DNA of 9,765 nucleotides, from the NCBI GenBank assembly GCA_947095985.1, contig CAMUPZ010000025.1, positions 1 to 9,765 of the forward strand, in the 5' to 3' direction. The notes beneath the pieces are model-generated. The model was not told the DNA's origin and did not search any database. It saw only the letters and a list, made by a program, of their open reading frames with translations. Positions within the stretch are counted from its first letter, which is position 1. Every line of letters begins with the position of its first letter. The stretch comes from an uncultured Candidatus Saccharibacteria bacterium (GTDB lineage: Bacteria > Patescibacteriota > Saccharimonadia > Saccharimonadales > Saccharimonadaceae). This document shows positions 1 through 6,679 of this stretch, in pieces. A program made the translations under genes and the position numbers.

Positions 1-20
1 GTAGGTATTCTTTTTTCCAT
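1..20 (-). CDS. 5' end of a divergent minus-strand gene (partial)
   Basis: Read on the minus strand, an ATG at 20-18 opens a frame (M-E-K-R-I-P-) that runs off the left edge. A GGGAGG Shine-Dalgarno sequence lies at 30-25, four bases upstream, and a TATAAT box lies further upstream at 70-65. Only six codons are visible, so no product can be named. The gene is supported by the order SD, ATG and promoter in a region with no plus-strand gene. It would be transcribed divergently from ldh. Confidence 0.5.
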
Positions 21-64
21 ATATCCTCCCATTGATAATATGTAAAAGTTGATAAATTTCCAAT

Positions 65-93
65 ATTATACATATTTTTTGCTGTAAAGTAAA
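65..93 (-). promoter_or_regulatory. Candidate promoter of the divergent left-edge gene
   Basis: On the minus strand, TTTACT (93-88) and a perfect TATAAT (70-65) are separated by 17 bases. Transcription would start near 58 and give a leader of about 38 nt that contains the GGGAGG ribosome binding site. The -35 box matches the consensus at four of six positions. Confidence 0.45.
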
Positions 94-98
94 ATCAA

Positions 99-128
99 TT
101 GACAAAGTGATAATGTTTATGACAAAAT
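99..128 (+). promoter_or_regulatory. Candidate ldh promoter
   Basis: A perfect TTGACA (99-104) is followed after 18 bases by CAAAAT (123-128), which has a TG dinucleotide at 120-121 in the extended -10 position. The start would be near 135, leaving a leader of about 30 nt. An alternative -10, GATAAT at 109-114, has no convincing -35. The region is very AT-rich, so the exact -10 is uncertain. Confidence 0.5.
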
Positions 129-164
129 TAAACCATCTAACGTAAAAAGAAAAAGGAGAATCTG

Positions 165-1106
165 GTGAATAAACAGAAATTGGTGATTATCGGTGGTGGC
201 GGAATGGTTGGTGCGACGACGGCATATGCTTGTGCGTTGCGCAGTGTGATTGAAGAAATTGTATTGATCGACCGCAATGCGGATTTGGCGTGGGGTCAAG
301 CGGCGGATATCAACGATGCTATGGGGCTTGACCGCAACGTGGTGGTGCGCACGGGCGACTATGCTGATATCAATGATGACGACATCGTAGTCATCACCGC
401 CGGCTCGCCACAGCTGCCAGGTCAGACACGGCTGGAGCTGGTCGGTGTTAATGCCAGTATCATGCGCGACATCGTCAAAAACATCATGGCTGGTGGCGCC
501 AAGCCGTATTTGGTGGTCGTCAGTAACCCAGTTGATGTCTTGACGTATGTGGCGCTGAAAGAGTCGGGACTGCCAAAAACCCGAGTGTTTGGTACGGGAA
601 CGACACTGGACACCTCGCGACTGAAATCATACTTGGCAGATGCGTTGAATGTCGACAGTAAAGCAGTCGACGCGTACATCTTGGGCGAGCATGGCGATTC
701 TTCGTTTTCGACCATTGAGACCGCGCAGGTTGGTGAGGTGCCCATTCGAGAATATCCGGGCTTTACCGAGGAGATGATTGAGGGTATTGAGCAGAAAATC
801 CGTGACCGCGCCTACCGGGTGATTGAGACGAAGAAATCGACGTATTTTGCCATTGGCTTTGTCGTCTCTAAAATCGTTTCAGCCTTGCGTCAGTCAACGC
901 GCACGGTCTATCCAGTTTGTTCGCTGGCTGAGGGTGAATATGGACTGGACAATGTCGTACTGGGCTTGCCATCGACCATCTGCTGCGACGGCGTGAAAAT
1001 TTTGACAGGCTATCCACTAACCGAGCGCGAAAAGGAGTCTCTCAATAATTCCGCTGCGATCATCGGCGAGATGATTGCCCATCTTGATAAAGCCCAGGAA
1101 AATTGA
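165..1106 (+). CDS. ldh: L-lactate dehydrogenase (NAD-dependent)
   Basis: This 313-residue protein belongs to the L-LDH/malate dehydrogenase family, which interconverts pyruvate and L-lactate with NADH in the cytoplasm and regenerates NAD+ during fermentation. Visible hallmarks are a glycine-rich Rossmann loop (G10-G16), the NAD-ribose-binding acidic residue D36, the active-site loop with Q83 and R89, N121, the D149/R152 pair, and the catalytic H176 in GEHGDS (174-179). Gln at 83, where malate dehydrogenases carry Arg, favours lactate over malate activity. The start is GTG at 165, with AAAAGGAGA six to seven bases upstream. The length is normal and the gene ends on TGA. The residues that bind fructose-1,6-bisphosphate in Bacillus LDH (R173 and H188) appear as K154 and D169 by my manual alignment, so classical FBP activation is unlikely. 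ldh seems to be a single-gene unit, although no terminator follows it. Confidence 0.93.
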   Translation: MNKQKLVIIGGGGMVGATTAYACALRSVIEEIVLIDRNADLAWGQAADINDAMGLDRNVVVRTGDYADINDDDIVVITAGSPQLPGQTRLELVGVNASIMRDIVKNIMAGGAKPYLVVVSNPVDVLTYVALKESGLPKTRVFGTGTTLDTSRLKSYLADALNVDSKAVDAYILGEHGDSSFSTIETAQVGEVPIREYPGFTEEMIEGIEQKIRDRAYRVIETKKSTYFAIGFVVSKIVSALRQSTRTVYPVCSLAEGEYGLDNVVLGLPSTICCDGVKILTGYPLTEREKESLNNSAAIIGEMIAHLDKAQEN

Positions 1107-1112
1107 TATAAT
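1084..1112 (+). promoter_or_regulatory. Strong sigma70-type promoter of rpsJ inside the ldh 3' end
   Basis: TTGATA (1084-1089), a 17-base spacer and a perfect TATAAT (1107-1112) carrying an extended -10 TG (1104-1105) make a near-consensus promoter. The -35 and part of the spacer lie within the last codons of ldh, and the TG overlaps its TGA stop. Transcription should start near 1119, giving rpsJ a leader of about 83 nt. Confidence 0.8.
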
Positions 1113-1201
1113 CGCCTAGTTAATAATAATTTGTCTCGAGAACTCGGTTGTTCATACGGTAGAATGATTAGAGGTTACGAGATTGCACATAAGGAGGAGC
1201 T

Positions 1202-1519
1202 ATGGCTCAAGATACTGGGATTAAAATCCGCATCCGTCTGAAGGCGTACGACCACAAGGTCATCGACCAATCAGCAAAACAAATCATCGACACTGCGATT
1301 CGCACCGGCGCGAATGTTGCTGGCCCAGTGCCACTACCAACTCGTCGCAGCACCTACACCGTGGTAAAAAGCCCACACGTATATAAAATGGGTGGTGAGA
1401 CCTACGAGCGCCGCGTTCACAAGCGGTTGATCGACATCACCAACGCCACGCCAAAGACCATCGACAGTCTGCAGAACTTGAACTTGCCAGCTGGAGTTGA
1501 CGCTGAAATTCGTATGTAA
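1202..1519 (+). CDS. rpsJ: Small ribosomal subunit protein S10 (NusE)
   Basis: S10 binds 16S rRNA in the head of the 30S subunit. As NusE it also pairs with NusB and links RNA polymerase to ribosomes in antitermination. The 105-residue product has the family's normal length and shows the conserved N-terminal AYDHKVID (15-22), the GPVPLPT segment (41-47), SPHVYK (57-62) and HKRLIDI (73-79). AAGGAGG (1191-1197) lies four bases before the ATG. Unlike the usual arrangement, rplC does not follow. A rho-independent terminator begins 19 bases after the stop, and the rest of the S10 operon resumes 5.3 kb downstream. With its own promoter, rpsJ is therefore predicted to be transcribed alone. Confidence 0.97.
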   Translation: MAQDTGIKIRIRLKAYDHKVIDQSAKQIIDTAIRTGANVAGPVPLPTRRSTYTVVKSPHVYKMGGETYERRVHKRLIDITNATPKTIDSLQNLNLPAGVDAEIRM

Positions 1520-1538
1520 TTTTACTATGTCAGAAATT

Positions 1539-1566
1539 TCCGCCTCTTGAACGGGGCGGATTTTTT
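1539..1566 (+). terminator. Rho-independent terminator after rpsJ
   Basis: TCCGCCTC (1539-1546) pairs with GGGGCGGA (1553-1560) to form an 8-bp GC-rich stem with one G-U pair, around the six-base loop TTGAAC. Six T residues (1561-1566) follow directly. It closes the rpsJ transcript. The loop coincides with the -35 box of the next promoter. Confidence 0.88.
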
Positions 1567-1576
1567 ATGTTATAAT
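1547..1576 (+). promoter_or_regulatory. Promoter for the small membrane protein gene, overlapping the rpsJ terminator
   Basis: TTGAAC (1547-1552, four of six matches) lies exactly in the terminator loop. After 18 bases comes a perfect TATAAT (1571-1576) with an extended -10 TG at 1568-1569. The start would be near 1582-1585, only about 4-7 nt before the ATG at 1589. Confidence 0.72.
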
Positions 1577-1588
1577 TTCATCAAGCTT

Positions 1589-1921
1589 ATGACAAAACAA
1601 AAATCTCGCACCTACGCCCGCAACCGCTCAAAGTCCAGCGCCTTATTCAGCCGCAAAGGACGCGAGCGAATTTATGAAAACGACGGTACGTTTTTCTTGA
1701 AACTGGTGATATTTGTCATCCTCAGCGCACTGTGGCTACGTCTCAAAAACCCCATTGAACTGGGCACTTTTACGGTGCAGGCGGTACCAGTTGGTTTGTT
1801 CGTTGCACTACTCCTTGTTCTCAAAATTGAACAGTATCAATTTAACCGCAAAATTTGGTACGTTACCCTCATTTTGATGGCAATTTTGACCTCATTTACA
1901 CCAGTGGGCGTGATGATTTAG
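1589..1921 (+). CDS. Small three-helix membrane protein, function unknown
   Basis: I do not recognise the family. The 110-residue product has a strongly basic N-terminus (residues 1-30, many Lys/Arg/Ser) followed by three hydrophobic segments at about 35-51, 61-80 and 89-110, the last reaching the C-terminus. The basic tail and the positive-inside rule suggest a cytoplasmic N-terminus. I chose ATG 1589, not the in-frame TTG at 1547, because 1547 lies in the terminator loop, upstream of the -10 box. No SD sequence precedes the ATG. The predicted transcription start is 4-7 nt upstream, so translation is probably leaderless or nearly so. It has its own promoter, and no terminator follows it. Confidence 0.75.
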   Translation: MTKQKSRTYARNRSKSSALFSRKGRERIYENDGTFFLKLVIFVILSALWLRLKNPIELGTFTVQAVPVGLFVALLLVLKIEQYQFNRKIWYVTLILMAILTSFTPVGVMI

Positions 1922-1951
1922 CTTATGCTGTACTATTTTGGGTTTTGATGA

Positions 1952-1957
1952 TATATT
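1952..1957 (+). promoter_or_regulatory. Candidate extended -10 promoter for the 101-aa/giant-protein operon
   Basis: TATATT (1952-1957) carries an extended -10 TG (1949-1950). The best -35 at 17 bases is only TGTACT (1929-1934, three of six). The start would be near 1963-1965, placing AAAGGAG (1965-1971) at the very 5' end of the message. Confidence 0.45.
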
Positions 1958-1978
1958 AATTACTAAAGGAGTGTGGCA

Positions 1979-2284
1979 ATGGATCAGGATGCTTTATCTA
2001 AATTTATCAATGACATTATAGACGCTAAGAACTTTAAGACTCTTGACAGTGACGTCAGGCGGCAATTAGAGCAAGATCTGAAGAATAGGCTACTTGATCA
2101 GATTGATAGGGCTGTGCTTAGGGCTTTGCCTGAAAATAAAATTGACGGTTTTAATGACTTATTGGATCGCAATGCTAGTCAGCAGGAAGTTCAGCAATAT
2201 ATAGCAAATAGCGGCGTTGATACGAAAAAGATAACGCTTGAGACAATGCTGCGTTTTAGGTCTTTGTATCTTGGAGTTAAATAG
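1979..2284 (+). CDS. Small helical protein resembling the CPR family DUF5663
   Basis: This is a 101-residue, charged, probably all-helical protein with no cysteine, signal peptide or membrane segment. Features include a DLKNRLLDQIDRAVLRALPE helix (35-54), an IDGFNDLLDR segment (56-65) and a C-terminal ITLETMLRFRSLYLG stretch (85-99). From memory it resembles the small proteins annotated DUF5663 in Patescibacteria, but I could not check this. Its function is unknown. I chose ATG 1979 over the in-frame GTG 1973 because AAAGGAG (1965-1971) sits seven bases before 1979 and only one base before 1973. The next gene begins five bases after its stop, so the two are almost certainly co-transcribed and translationally coupled. 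It may be a partner or accessory of the giant protein. Confidence 0.8.
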   Translation: MDQDALSKFINDIIDAKNFKTLDSDVRRQLEQDLKNRLLDQIDRAVLRALPENKIDGFNDLLDRNASQQEVQQYIANSGVDTKKITLETMLRFRSLYLGVK

Positions 2285-2289
2285 AAAAT

Positions 2290-5200
2290 ATGTCAATTGA
2301 TACTAATAGGTCAGAATTGCCGGCAGAGATTCCAACAACTTATCACTATAAAGACCCTATGCTAAGTGGCGCGCAGCCAAAACCTCATGACAAACCCTTG
2401 GTTGTAGCGGTTGTTGACCAGACGCATGATGTAGAAGCGGCGGCTAAAGACTATGCGGAAGCTCGTCTAAGAGAAGAGTCTGAGGCTGCCAGGGAAGCTG
2501 GCCGAATAAAGGGCTTTCGGCATAGGATATGGAGAGGTGAGAACGGCATTGCTACTAAGTACTATTTCAATAAGTACTTTGAAGAAGCTAAGCGGCGTGC
2601 TGAAGAAGAAGGACTAACTGCACTATACACGGATAATGTTGAGTTGTGTAACGCTGCTATGGAGGCGACTATTGCGCACTTTACTTCCGAGTATGAAGAA
2701 TCTATACATGAGGCTGCTGGAGAGCGTCGACAAGAGCTGGCTGGAGACTCGCCGTTTGGCTTAGCAGTGAAGAAGCTGATTGAAAATTATGTCAAAGGTG
2801 ACAGTAAAGACTGGAGTGAGGAGGCTTTTAGGGAAGCGCAGTCCAGGATAGTGCGTCAATTAAATCAATATGGTGATGGTGACGATCTCATCGGCGAAGG
2901 TAAAGTCAGAATAGATAATATTTGGCAAATTGCCCAAGCGGTCAAAGAAAGTGTTGATCATGGTGAAAGTCTTGATAATGTATTGCAAGGTATGAAGATT
3001 TATACTGGCGAATCTCGTTCTGGGGTTCGTACCGAAGCTCATCAAAGTAAATTCGATAAAAATACTGAACGGCTACAAAAATCAAAAATAGGTTCGCTTG
3101 TTGGTCCTGAGACGATAAGCTTGGGTGCGGCGATTGCTCTTGGTATATTCCGAGTTGGGCGGGGGTCGCTAGCGCGAGCTATTGGCGCGACTGGCGTGCC
3201 TGGGCTACTCGGTGGCGTGTTTGCTGCTATGCGTGAAAATAAACGGCTTAAAGAAGAGCGTGCCATACATGCGCGGGAAGTCGCTCAGGGTCGGGAGTTT
3301 GAAGACGAAGGTCGACGTGCAGAAATTGAAAAAACTCGCTATGAAACAATTGCCGCAAAGGAGCTGATTGGCTCGCTAGAAGAGTTTATTGATAAAGAAG
3401 ACCTGTCTCCAGAGGAACTACAGCAGTGTTATGAGTCGATTGTTAATGCTACGTCCAGGATCTATGCCTCAGACAAATTACAGGCGGACTTTATTTCATA
3501 TTCAAGCGTGACGGAAGTCGAGTCGGAGAGACTTGAATTAGATGTAGCAATAGCCAGAGCAAAAGTGAAGCTGAAAGGTAGGCTGGGAGATTTGCCAGAG
3601 GCGCTTGTTGCAGATTTGGGCATTGATAAAGACGGCACTGTAGATGATGCAATATATAAATCTACAGATGTACTTTATTCTCTGATGGATGATAGAAGCA
3701 AAAAAGATGAGGCCTTTAAGAAGCTAAAGAGGCGACGCGTAGCAATGGCAGCAGCAACGGGGGTTGTGACTGGCTTTACGATTGGACTGGCTTCACAGGA
3801 GGCTTTGGCATTCTTTGATTCCGGATACGACGGCCTGCTTGAAAATGCCCTTACGGGCGAAGGCGGGGGCGATAGACAAACTTTGCTAGCAGGTATATTT
3901 CATGGCGAGAGTTATAGTTCTGAGACTATCGTTAGTGCTGGAGATTATACTTCATACGACGTAGGCGGTAGCCAAGGAAGTATCAATTTACCAGATAATT
4001 ATCAATTGGCATACAACCCTGACGGAACAGCAAATATCATTGATCCAAACGGTAGTATTTTTGCTGAGAATATTTCGTTTGAGGCTGACGGCTCTTTATC
4101 TCAAGCCTCGCAGGAACTGCTGCAGGAAAAGGGCGCTGTCGTAGAAGATTTTTCTGCAGTAGTAAGCAGTCAAGAGTCTATTGTGCAAGATTTGAGTGTT
4201 GATGAATATTTAGGCCACCATCAATCTGAACTGACGAATATTACTCGAGATTTTTGGTATGACAATGATACTGCCAGCGTGTCTGATGATAATGAACTGG
4301 GACTTCACTGGGGAAGTCAAGGTGATGATGGCTCTATTCGGCTATCGATTTCTAATATGACGGATTATGGATCTTATCATGGGCTTGATAGCACTTCATG
4401 GTCTGATGAAGCTCAGGGTGGAACACTGAAATTTGCCGTGTCCGCCTCAATAGACACCCAAGACAGAGTATTCATGGTTGATATCGCCCCAGATGGAAGT
4501 ATAGATATACCATCCGATAGTCCAGTGGCAAATCTTTTTTCCGTTGATGAATATGGTCAAGTAGAATTTAACGGTGCATACGGCGAAGTTGTTGCAATTC
4601 AAGACGTGGACGCGGACGGAATAACCCATGCGGCTCCACTGGCGACTATGGAGGGTAATAACTCTATCTCAACCATCTCAACTACAGTCGAAGTCTTGAC
4701 AGATAAGAATGTCCCCAATTTCCAAATAACACCTCCGCCGATAGAGACGATAGTTAATGCGACTCAGGCTGTAGAGGGCTTTGGTGGGCCGGCGGTGGTG
4801 TTGAGGAGACCACTGGAAAATATAGCAAGAAGGCGACCTGGTTATTATAATCGATACCAATACCGCAACGGATACGAAGAACAGCGCGAATCTCAGCTTG
4901 GGGATATTTCTCCAAGGCTAATAAGGGATAGTAATGCCAACTTGGAGCTAGGCGAAGAGACGGCACGATACAAACAGTGGCTGACGGATACTAGAGGGTC
5001 TGACTATGTTAGTCAAATTGAACGGGGAGTTAACAATTCTACGGAGTTACAACAGGCCCCAGGGGATATTGATTTTGTTGCGACAATACCTGTGGCTGCT
5101 GTCAGCGAATCGGAGAATATCTACAATACCCTAAGACTCTTCGCTCAACAAGACAATGCTGACATTGAGAAGTCTCTGATTCTATTAAACGTAAACTGGC

Positions 5201-6327
5201 TAGACGAGGCAAGATCTGATCCAGAAAAGGCTGCGAATATACTCAGGACTATGGCTGAAATTGATCGAGCACGTAAAGACTTTCCTCATTTGAGGATTGC
5301 TACTATTGAGCGTGAGTACAACCGAGAATCCGTAGAAAGAACCGGCGGAGTAATTGGTTACGTAGCCCAGGATCTACAGAGTGCGACATTACTGTGGCTG
5401 CAGCAACAAATTGAGAATGGAAAAAGATCCCCTTCTCAAGACGCTGTCATGCAGCGATATGATGCTGATATCAGAGGAATGTCTAAGCATGCGTGGCGAG
5501 ATATCAGACGTGCTTACTCTAAATACCCAGAGACGGATATATTTAAGGGGGTAACGAGGTTCGGCACTGATCAGTATGAAAAATATCCAGGTTTTGGTGT
5601 TACGGCGGAAGTGGTAACTACTATAGATATGCTGGGCGCCCGAGACGGCTATATAGGTACGGGTGGCGCAAATTTTGGAGTAAGAGCTTCTTCATTGGCT
5701 GCTATCAACGGAGTTGGCGATGTAAGCAGTTATTCGGGAGCTGGTTCAGATGATACTGGCATAGGAGAGCGTATGTATAGAGTCCGAGGACAGTCTGACG
5801 GTCGGGTGGTTGGACGACTCGTTGCTGGCTCAACTGTCGACACTGATGCTCAGCGGATTATCACTGCATACATGAATGGAAGACAATGGCAAAGCGTCTG
5901 GAATATAGATGGCCAGCCTGGCAGTTTTTCTGATGGTTCAGGTGCCTATATTCCACGTACAGCGGGTCAATCAAGCCGTCAAAAGAGAAACGAAAAACTA
6001 TCAAATAAATCATTGAAAATCTTTGAGCTAAATATGAGCGCTGCCCTGTCATATGCAAGTCCAGAGCATCGCGCAAGAGCTTTGTCGCTGGTATTTAAAA
6101 ATACTCCTGGTGCATATACATTAGAAGATACCGACGATGGCAAGGTTAAATTCGAATTGACAAAAGCCGGGCGTCAATATGTCAAGAGATACTTAAGAGG
6201 AGGTAAAAGAAATGGGCCGCCTTATGATTTACCTTTTGGAACGAGAAAGCGTAAACAATTATACGGCGGGCAATATGAGGATAGCCGCGGACATAGACAT
6301 AGTAGTGGTGCTCTAATGTCAGCTTAA
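2290..6327 (+). CDS. Giant membrane-anchored protein with C-terminal GT-A/GT2-like glycosyltransferase domain
   Basis: At 1345 residues this dominates the window. In order it shows: a charged helical N-terminal part with coiled-coil character (about 45-75); two Gly/Ala-rich hydrophobic segments (270-288, 298-314); a coiled coil (315-368); a third hydrophobic helix preceded by KKLKRRR (about 484-508); a beta-rich Asp/Ser/Gly region (510-815) with recurrent DGS/DGT turns; a Pro-containing linker (814-820) leading to a weakly hydrophobic stretch and an Arg cluster (839-849); and a C-terminal domain. That domain has GT-A hallmarks: a first strand with IPVAAVSESENIYNTL (933-948), a DAD triad (1058-1060), GGANFGVR (1125-1132) and SDDTGIGERM (1153-1162), which matches the acidic ED-type motif. 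No QxxRW synthase motif is seen. The C-terminal tail is basic. There are only two cysteines. It lacks a strong SD (GGAG 13 bases away) and probably depends on coupling to the upstream gene. Frequent AGA/AGG/ATA codons set it apart from the ribosomal genes. The glycosyltransferase call is inferred from motifs, and its donor and acceptor are unknown. Confidence 0.7.
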   Translation: MSIDTNRSELPAEIPTTYHYKDPMLSGAQPKPHDKPLVVAVVDQTHDVEAAAKDYAEARLREESEAAREAGRIKGFRHRIWRGENGIATKYYFNKYFEEAKRRAEEEGLTALYTDNVELCNAAMEATIAHFTSEYEESIHEAAGERRQELAGDSPFGLAVKKLIENYVKGDSKDWSEEAFREAQSRIVRQLNQYGDGDDLIGEGKVRIDNIWQIAQAVKESVDHGESLDNVLQGMKIYTGESRSGVRTEAHQSKFDKNTERLQKSKIGSLVGPETISLGAAIALGIFRVGRGSLARAIGATGVPGLLGGVFAAMRENKRLKEERAIHAREVAQGREFEDEGRRAEIEKTRYETIAAKELIGSLEEFIDKEDLSPEELQQCYESIVNATSRIYASDKLQADFISYSSVTEVESERLELDVAIARAKVKLKGRLGDLPEALVADLGIDKDGTVDDAIYKSTDVLYSLMDDRSKKDEAFKKLKRRRVAMAAATGVVTGFTIGLASQEALAFFDSGYDGLLENALTGEGGGDRQTLLAGIFHGESYSSETIVSAGDYTSYDVGGSQGSINLPDNYQLAYNPDGTANIIDPNGSIFAENISFEADGSLSQASQELLQEKGAVVEDFSAVVSSQESIVQDLSVDEYLGHHQSELTNITRDFWYDNDTASVSDDNELGLHWGSQGDDGSIRLSISNMTDYGSYHGLDSTSWSDEAQGGTLKFAVSASIDTQDRVFMVDIAPDGSIDIPSDSPVANLFSVDEYGQVEFNGAYGEVVAIQDVDADGITHAAPLATMEGNNSISTISTTVEVLTDKNVPNFQITPPPIETIVNATQAVEGFGGPAVVLRRPLENIARRRPGYYNRYQYRNGYEEQRESQLGDISPRLIRDSNANLELGEETARYKQWLTDTRGSDYVSQIERGVNNSTELQQAPGDIDFVATIPVAAVSESENIYNTLRLFAQQDNADIEKSLILLNVNWLDEARSDPEKAANILRTMAEIDRARKDFPHLRIATIEREYNRESVERTGGVIGYVAQDLQSATLLWLQQQIENGKRSPSQDAVMQRYDADIRGMSKHAWRDIRRAYSKYPETDIFKGVTRFGTDQYEKYPGFGVTAEVVTTIDMLGARDGYIGTGGANFGVRASSLAAINGVGDVSSYSGAGSDDTGIGERMYRVRGQSDGRVVGRLVAGSTVDTDAQRIITAYMNGRQWQSVWNIDGQPGSFSDGSGAYIPRTAGQSSRQKRNEKLSNKSLKIFELNMSAALSYASPEHRARALSLVFKNTPGAYTLEDTDDGKVKFELTKAGRQYVKRYLRGGKRNGPPYDLPFGTRKRKQLYGGQYEDSRGHRHSSGALMSA

Positions 6328-6356
6328 ATTGGTTTTATTCGTTAAAGTTCATTGAT

Positions 6357-6373
6357 TAGAATAATAAAGGAGG
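6357..6373 (+). promoter_or_regulatory. Possible -10 box and ribosome binding site of the 97-aa gene
   Basis: TAGAAT (6357-6362) is a good -10 but has no convincing -35 at 16-19 bases. AAAGGAGG (6366-6373) is a strong SD eight bases before the ATG at 6382 and decides the start. If the -10 is real, the message would begin just at the SD, as proposed for the 101-aa gene. Confidence 0.35.
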
Positions 6374-6381
6374 GCAAATTT

Positions 6382-6675
6382 ATGAACAGAGAAGAATTAT
6401 TGGCATTAAGAGAGCAGGTTGTTGGTAGTGTAAAATCTCTAGCGATAGGAGCAAATGTTCCAGCTGAGGATAAGTTGCCTATAATACTAGAGCTAGCTCG
6501 CGGAGGCGACTCGGGATTATTGAAAGAGGCGTTCAAGGTTGCAGGAGAAATTACAGAAGAATCTATGAAGTTAAACGCTATGCTTGATGTAATCGCAGCG
6601 ATTGATAGCAACTTAGCTAGTGACGAAGAAGGCAATATCAATACTGAAGCAGAATCTCCTAATATGACTGCCTAG
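6382..6675 (+). CDS. Small acidic helical protein, function unknown
   Basis: I do not recognise this 97-residue protein. It looks all-helical up to about residue 77 (EELLALREQVVGSVKSLA, LPIILELARG, GLLKEAFKVAGEITEE, MLDVIAAIDSNLA), followed by an acidic, probably disordered tail of Asp, Glu and Asn residues. It has no cysteine, signal peptide or membrane helix. The start at ATG 6382 is set by AAAGGAGG eight bases upstream. An in-frame TTG at 6352 lies before the SD and is rejected. It sits 54 bases after the giant gene with no terminator between, so it may belong to the same transcript. Its base composition resembles the giant gene more than the ribosomal genes. The stop is four bases before the -35 of the next promoter. 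Confidence 0.72.
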   Translation: MNREELLALREQVVGSVKSLAIGANVPAEDKLPIILELARGGDSGLLKEAFKVAGEITEESMKLNAMLDVIAAIDSNLASDEEGNINTEAESPNMTA

Positions 6676-6679
6676 GAAG

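Noticed and set aside
165..1106. Malate dehydrogenase as an alternative to LDH
   Set aside because: The substrate-specificity position carries Gln (Q83), as in lactate dehydrogenases, rather than the Arg of malate dehydrogenases.
1104..1106. Recoded UGA (Gly) as in SR1/Gracilibacteria
   Set aside because: TGA ends ldh at normal family length, and no conserved gene contains an internal TGA.
1131..1182. Folded leader of rpsJ (TCTCG 1134-1138 with CGAGA 1178-1182; GAAC/GTTC hairpin 1140-1153)
   Set aside because: The pairings are only 4-5 bp and no stronger than expected by chance. No link to the ribosome binding site is visible.
1547..1588. TTG start 14 codons upstream of the membrane protein
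   Set aside because: It falls in the rpsJ terminator loop, and the frame from it runs through the -10 box of the gene's own promoter. No SD precedes it, and ATG 1589 is the first start in the predicted transcript.
1973..1978. GTG start two codons upstream of the 101-aa gene
   Set aside because: The SD AAAGGAG ends at 1971, one base before this codon, which is too close. ATG 1979 has proper spacing.
6352..6381. TTG start ten codons upstream of the 97-aa gene
   Set aside because: It lies before the strong SD (6366-6373), which would then be inside the coding region. ATG 6382 is eight bases after the SD.
1940..6675. Transposon or integrated element carrying the insert block
   Set aside because: No transposase, integrase, tRNA gene, terminal inverted repeats or target duplication was seen at either edge.
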